NCBI GenBank assembly: GCA_045605365.1
Contig: JAZUPV010000112.1
Location: 1-18,893 of the forward strand
DNA length: 18,893 nt
Source of the DNA: CAKVLS01 sp045605365
GTDB lineage: Bacteria; Bacillota; Clostridia; Christensenellales; UBA1242
Reading direction: 5' to 3'
Shown one piece after another: positions 15,774 through 18,893 of this stretch (within the stretch, counting starts at the first letter, position 1; each line of letters begins with the position of its first letter). The position numbers and the translations under genes are program-made. The notes beneath the pieces are model-generated. The model had not been told where the DNA came from. It saw only the letters and a list, made by a program, of their open reading frames with translations, and ran no database searches.

Positions 15774-16748
15774 ATGGACGTTTTTTATATAACATTTAGT
15801 ATAATATCAGGCATAGTCTGTCTAGGGCTGATTATATCTTTGGTATGCTTTTTGATGGTGTTTTATGTGCCCAATAGCCAAAAAGGTTTTAAACAAGAGT
15901 TTAGTTTGCCACCGGGCAAAGTCTACGAACAGTACAAAGACATTATGTTTGACTGGATGGCACAAACTCGCAAGATAACCTACAAACCTGTCGAGATAAC
16001 TTCTTATGACGGACTGAAACTAACCGGCAAATATTACGAATATAAAAAGGGCGCACCTATAGAACTTATGCTACATGGTTATCGTGGCAACTCAGAGCGT
16101 GACCTTTGTGGTGGCATACAACGCTGCTTTGCGCTAAAACGCAACGTATTACTTGTAGACCTTAGAGCTAGTGGCAACAGTGACGGGCATATCATAACTT
16201 TTGGGTTAAAAGAAAGTAAAGATTGTCTATCTTGGATAGATTATATAATAGCTACTTTTGGTGCAGATACAAAAATAATCTTAACAGGGGTGTCAATGGG
16301 CGCAACTACAGTGCTTATTACCGCTGGCAAAACCCTACCAAAAAATGTCGTAGGTGTACTTGCAGATAGCGGTTATACAACCGCAAAAGATATTATAAAA
16401 AAAGTCATCAAACAACTACACCTACCAGTATGGCTGCTTTACCCTTTTGTGTGGTTGGGTGCAAAGATATATGGTGGGTTTGATATAGACAAAATATCTG
16501 CCTTAGATAGTATAAAAAACTGCCAAGTGCCGGTTATGTTATTTCACGGCGAGAGTGATGACTTTGTGCCGTGCGATATGAGTAGAGACTTGTATCAAGC
16601 CTGCCCTTGCAAAAAACATCTATTAACCATACCCGGTGCAGGACACGGCTTGGGCTTTTTGGTAGACAAAGATGCATATTTTGATGCTCTTAATACTTTT
16701 GCAAAAGAGTGGACAGTAGACAAAGTCGATATGTCAAAAAATAAATAA
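15774..16748 (+). CDS. membrane-anchored alpha/beta hydrolase (serine hydrolase)
   Basis: This 324-residue protein has one N-terminal membrane segment (about 5-31) and then an alpha/beta-hydrolase domain. Features in order: ITSYDGLKLTGKYYE; the oxyanion-hole motif HGYRGN (101-106); LLVDLRASGNSDG; the nucleophile elbow GVSMG (Ser174); HGESDDFVP (Asp262); and GAGHG (His291). The catalytic triad is complete. Such proteins are typically esterases, acylhydrolases or peptidases, and the substrate cannot be read from the sequence. The single N-terminal anchor has few nearby charges, so whether the domain faces the cytoplasm or the outside is unclear. It is divergent from the acyltransferase and has its own promoter and terminator. 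Confidence 0.88.
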   Translation: MDVFYITFSIISGIVCLGLIISLVCFLMVFYVPNSQKGFKQEFSLPPGKVYEQYKDIMFDWMAQTRKITYKPVEITSYDGLKLTGKYYEYKKGAPIELMLHGYRGNSERDLCGGIQRCFALKRNVLLVDLRASGNSDGHIITFGLKESKDCLSWIDYIIATFGADTKIILTGVSMGATTVLITAGKTLPKNVVGVLADSGYTTAKDIIKKVIKQLHLPVWLLYPFVWLGAKIYGGFDIDKISALDSIKNCQVPVMLFHGESDDFVPCDMSRDLYQACPCKKHLLTIPGAGHGLGFLVDKDAYFDALNTFAKEWTVDKVDMSKNK

Positions 16749-16752
16749 TTGT

Positions 16753-16783
16753 AACAACCCTATAACTTAGGGTTGTTTTTTTT
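16753..16783 (+). terminator. intrinsic terminator of the hydrolase gene
   Basis: AACAACCCTA (16753-16762) pairs with TAGGGTTGTT (16768-16777) around a 5-nt loop, followed by a T run to 16783. It begins 4 nt after the hydrolase stop. Confidence 0.9.
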
Positions 16784-16788
16784 GCAAT

Positions 16789-16818
16789 AAAAAAAAGACC
16801 TTGTCCAAAAAAGTCTTT
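16789..16818 (-). terminator. probable terminator of the HWHEC lipoprotein gene
   Basis: On the minus strand, AAAGAC (16818-16813) pairs with GTCTTT (16799-16794) across a 13-nt loop and runs into a long U tract. The stem is short (6 bp, perhaps extended by two A-U pairs past a bulge). It lies about 110 nt after the lipoprotein stop. Confidence 0.55.
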
Positions 16819-16861
16819 ATCAAATAAATTATTAAGTTTTTATTCTTCAAAACATCAGGAC

Positions 16862-16893
16862 GCATAATGGTATCATTACCATTATGCTTTTTT
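16862..16893 (+). terminator. orphan hairpin with U tract
   Basis: GCATAATGGTA (16862-16872) and TACCATTATGC (16877-16887) form a perfect 11-bp stem with a 4-nt loop, followed by six T. It has the form of a plus-strand terminator, but no plus-strand gene lies between it and the hydrolase terminator. On the minus strand it lies in the 3' untranslated region of the lipoprotein gene. Confidence 0.6.
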
Positions 16894-16926
16894 ATTACAA
16901 TAATTGTGTCAAAAAAAGTTTGAGTA

Positions 16927-18123
16927 CTATTCGGTTACATATTTGCCAGTGCTATATTGCAAACGGTAACTATTGTCACCATTGGTGCATTTTACTAAGA
17001 TTGTGTAGTAGTCTGTAGGTAACTCGTAGATATTTGTGCCGCTTTTTACATTAAACACTATGCCGCTAGCATTCATAACTAGTATGTCACCAGCTGTTTG
17101 CATTATTTGCAACTTGCTACCAGCAGAAGAAACATTGATGCGATAACTATATATATAGCCGTTTAACATAGACATAGTAGAACTTAGTCTACAGTTGTCA
17201 AAGCCAACCGCTTGAGATATTGTAGAATAGTTGGTAGCAACTATAGTTGTTTTTTGGGTTGTTGCAAATCTAACTTGTATATAACATATCTCGTCAGTAG
17301 AAAATATGTGAGTAGAGTAGTTAGCGTTTATGCTGCTTGGTATGTTGTTAAAGTCGCTATCAAAAATTTGTACATCACAAGGCAAAACTTTGTTTTGGTC
17401 AGATACGGCTACCAAAAGGTATTGTTCGCTAATGGTTGTTGGGTTGTAACTAAACAAATAACTTGTGTCAGCATACGCCATAAATGTAGATGAATTGTTA
17501 AGTGGGCTGTATAGTTTTGGGCTGGAGATTTGTTCAAAGGTAGTTATGTCTTGGTTATATGTCCAGACATTATCAGTAAAGATAATATCTTTTGCCCAGT
17601 TGGATATTCTCCATAGACCACTGTTGTTTTTTGCAAATACACCTGTGATGTTGTTTAGTTTTGTGTATAGCTTTTCGATAGAAGTATTGACTAAGTTTTT
17701 GTTAAGAGAACTTTCTACACTTTCTAGTGGTGTTTCGTACTTGCAGCTGATAGGGTCTACCATATTAGAAGCAAAGTCTATCTCAAAAGTCTTGTTGGCA
17801 AGTGTGCTAGGTAGCTTGTTGCCGTTAAAAGTGTCTGTTGTAGCCTTGCCGCAAATGCACGATTTATAATAAACTGCACATTGGTCTTGAGTAGGCTGTA
17901 TTTTCAAAAATTTATTGTCTTGTATCTCTTGATAAGTGTGAGTGCTTAGTTCTACAATTTTGCCACAACTACATTCGTGCCAGTGTTGGGCTTCGTTTAG
18001 ACTAAAACTAGTATTATAAGCGTGAGAGTGATGAGCCGTTGTATTAGTATTGCAAGCTGCTATAAACACGCCTATAAATAGTGTGGAGACAATAGCCACG
18101 CAACAAATAATTAACTTTTTCAT
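16927..18123 (-). CDS. secreted lipoprotein with HWHEC and YYKSC cysteine motifs
   Basis: This 398-residue protein has a signal peptide ending in the lipobox IAAC (Cys24), so it is a predicted membrane-anchored lipoprotein. Residues 34-62 contain HAYNTSFSLNEAQHWHECSCG, and residues 82-98 contain CAVYYKSCICGKATTDTF. This HWHxC/CxCG and YYKSCxCGK pair is seen in many secreted proteins of gut Clostridia and is thought to be a small Cys/His-rich domain. The remaining 300 residues have no motif I recognise: they are rich in Ser, Thr and Asn and predicted mostly beta. Function is unknown. AAAAGGGA (18128-18135) supports the start. A promoter and two leader hairpins lie upstream. Its neighbour, also on the minus strand, is a BIG2-domain surface protein, but a terminator lies between them. 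Confidence 0.85.
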   Translation of the reverse strand: MKKLIICCVAIVSTLFIGVFIAACNTNTTAHHSHAYNTSFSLNEAQHWHECSCGKIVELSTHTYQEIQDNKFLKIQPTQDQCAVYYKSCICGKATTDTFNGNKLPSTLANKTFEIDFASNMVDPISCKYETPLESVESSLNKNLVNTSIEKLYTKLNNITGVFAKNNSGLWRISNWAKDIIFTDNVWTYNQDITTFEQISSPKLYSPLNNSSTFMAYADTSYLFSYNPTTISEQYLLVAVSDQNKVLPCDVQIFDSDFNNIPSSINANYSTHIFSTDEICYIQVRFATTQKTTIVATNYSTISQAVGFDNCRLSSTMSMLNGYIYSYRINVSSAGSKLQIMQTAGDILVMNASGIVFNVKSGTNIYELPTDYYTILVKCTNGDNSYRLQYSTGKYVTE

Positions 18124-18137
18124 TATATCCCTTTTAA

Positions 18138-18180
18138 GTTATTTTATCAAAAAATAACACCCCTGAAAAAACGCGCAGGG
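18138..18180 (-). other. structured 5' leader of the lipoprotein gene (two hairpins)
   Basis: In the predicted leader RNA, CCCTG pairs with CAGGG (18180-18176 with 18165-18161, 10-nt loop) almost at the 5' end. GTTATTTT then pairs with AAAATAAC (18158-18151 with 18145-18138, 5-nt loop), just before the ribosome binding site. They could stabilise the RNA or control translation. I do not recognise a known riboswitch class. Confidence 0.4.
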
Positions 18181-18187
18181 ACTTATA

Positions 18188-18215
18188 ATTATAGATATTT
18201 AAAAACTAAAGTCAA
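18188..18215 (-). promoter_or_regulatory. sigma-A-type promoter of the lipoprotein gene
   Basis: On the minus strand, TTGACT (18215-18210), a 16-nt spacer and a perfect TATAAT (18193-18188) predict transcription starting near 18181, giving a leader of about 58 nt. Confidence 0.65.
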
Positions 18216-18247
18216 CTAAAAAAGTCGGGTTTTTTCTAAAAAAGTCG
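18216..18247 (-). promoter_or_regulatory. tandem direct repeats abutting the -35 box
   Basis: The 12-mer CGACTTTTTTAG occurs twice on the minus strand (18247-18236 and 18227-18216). The copies are exactly 20 bp apart, and the second touches the -35 hexamer. Two-helical-turn spacing and this position suit an activator or a repressor dimer pair. Confidence 0.4.
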
Positions 18248-18287
18248 AAAAAATTTTTTGTTAAAAATCTCCCCAAATACAGCGAAA

Positions 18288-18315
18288 TTATATATATTAT
18301 ATATAATATATATAA
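18288..18315. repeat. 28-bp perfect AT-only palindrome
   Basis: The two 14-base halves (18288-18301 and 18302-18315) are exact reverse complements, made only of A and T. It lies between the BIG2 gene terminator and the lipoprotein promoter. It may be simple-sequence DNA, or a cruciform or protein-binding site. Confidence 0.5.
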
Positions 18316-18319
18316 ATAT

Positions 18320-18347
18320 AAAAAGACAACCTTATCTTTAAGGTTGT
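18320..18347 (-). terminator. intrinsic terminator of the BIG2 surface-protein gene
   Basis: ACAACCTT and AAGGTTGT (18326-18333 and 18340-18347) form an 8-bp stem with a 6-nt loop. On the minus strand it is followed by C and five U. It begins 9 nt after the BIG2 gene stop. Confidence 0.85.
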
Positions 18348-18356
18348 TTTTGATAA

Positions 18357-18893
18357 CTATAGTATAGTGATGGCTAAACACGCCTTTTTGCCACTTACGG
18401 TAACAGATACTACTGTTGTGCCGCTAGTATGTATAGTCAAAACGCCATTTTGGTCAATACTTGCAATGTCTGGGTGAGAAGTTGCCCAAGTTGCTTTGTC
18501 AGTAACTTCATAATCAAAACCTTTGTTTGACAATGCAGTATATTCTAGTTGATATGTGTTGCCGACAGTTAAGTTTGTCATAAGTAGTCTCATTGTCGCT
18601 ATAGAAAAGTCAACTCTTTCTGCTTGAACTGTTGGCACTGTTACTGTACAAGATGTTGATTTTCCATTGGCACTAGTTACGGTTATTGTTGCTGTGCCTG
18701 CGTTGTGAATATTTAGGCTACCGTTGTTGTTGACAGTTACGACATCTGGAGCATTACTTGACCAGGTTACAGTCTTGTCGGTTGCGTTGGTAGGGTTTAC
18801 ATAGCAAGTCAAAGATGCACTTTTGCCTTTGTACACTTGCAAACTAGTGTGGTTTAGTGACAAACTTGTTGCTTCGATGACATCTTTTACCAT
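18357..18893 (-). CDS. BIG2 (Ig-like) domain surface protein, 3' part
   Basis: These are the last 178 residues of a larger protein that enters from the right edge. The Met codon at 18893 has no signal peptide after it and no visible ribosome binding site, so it is probably internal. Two bacterial Ig-like group 2 domains are visible. The first (about residues 7-86) has the standard LNHTSLQVYKGKSASLTCYV, VTWSSNAPDVVTVNNNGSL, and AGTATITVTS strands. The second (about 90-177) is a more diverged copy with WATSHPDIASIDQNGVLTIHTSGTTVVSV. BIG2 domains occur in cell-surface adhesins and in cell-wall or polysaccharide-binding proteins. The protein ends at the second domain without a sorting signal. Confidence 0.85.
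   Translation of the reverse strand: MVKDVIEATSLSLNHTSLQVYKGKSASLTCYVNPTNATDKTVTWSSNAPDVVTVNNNGSLNIHNAGTATITVTSANGKSTSCTVTVPTVQAERVDFSIATMRLLMTNLTVGNTYQLEYTALSNKGFDYEVTDKATWATSHPDIASIDQNGVLTIHTSGTTVVSVTVSGKKACLAITIL

Noticed and set aside
18236..18250. Spo0A-like box (AGTCGAA) upstream of the lipoprotein gene
   Set aside because: It has one mismatch to the core and is embedded in A/T runs. The exact 12-mer tandem repeat explains the same bases better.
18199..18381. 60-codon minus-strand ORF between the BIG2 gene and the lipoprotein gene
   Set aside because: It is low-complexity and Phe/Ile/Tyr-rich, crosses a terminator, an AT palindrome and a promoter, and has no ribosome binding site.

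Overview
The window looks like chromosomal DNA from a low-G+C, probably monoderm and anaerobic, gut-type Firmicute of the Clostridia kind. The reasons are AT-rich intergenic DNA, AGGAG-type ribosome binding sites, sigma-A-like promoters, U-tract terminators, two lipobox lipoproteins, and surface-protein modules typical of that group (BspA-like leucine-rich repeats, Ig-like BIG2 domains, a collagen-like stalk, HWHxC motifs). The standard genetic code fits: tryptophans are TGG and TGA serves as stop. No rRNA, tRNA, CRISPR array, transposase or phage gene was seen. This is inferred from sequence style, not from a database match.

Layout. 1-2474 (+) is the 3' part of a large modular surface protein with BspA-like repeats; its start lies left of the window. 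It is followed by a small polytopic membrane protein (2492-3106) and two flavoproteins of unclear function whose genes overlap by 4 nt (3169-4314, HI0933/YhiN family; 4311-5882, COG2509 family). A bidirectional terminator separates these from a minus-strand pair: a U32-family protein (8449 to 6443) and a small P-loop kinase-like ATPase (6422 to 5934). From 8698 to 12503 (+) lies the most distinctive locus: an Old Yellow Enzyme/2-enoate-reductase-type iron-sulfur flavoenzyme, split by one frameshift, then the large and small subunits of an aconitase X dehydratase. These are tightly spaced behind one good promoter with a perfect inverted repeat at the predicted transcription start. Next is a lipid-anchored DegP/HtrA-like serine protease with a collagen-like stalk (12684-14198, +), convergent with a PlsC-type acyltransferase carrying a zinc ribbon (15543 to 14248, -). 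A membrane-anchored alpha/beta hydrolase (15774-16748, +) diverges from the acyltransferase. The right end holds a lipoprotein with HWHEC and YYKSC motifs (18123 to 16927, -) and the 3' part of a BIG2-domain surface protein (right edge to 18357, -).

How they may work together. The reductase-aconitase X operon suggests a dehydrate-then-reduce route: aconitase X would remove water from a hydroxy acid and the flavoenzyme would reduce the resulting C=C bond. The substrate cannot be read from the sequence. Most of the other genes point to surface biology (adhesins, envelope lipoproteins, an envelope protease, phospholipid acylation). Five intrinsic terminators share the same stem core, ACAACC/GGTTGT, which is unusual. 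Several genes also show short-leader or structured-leader starts.
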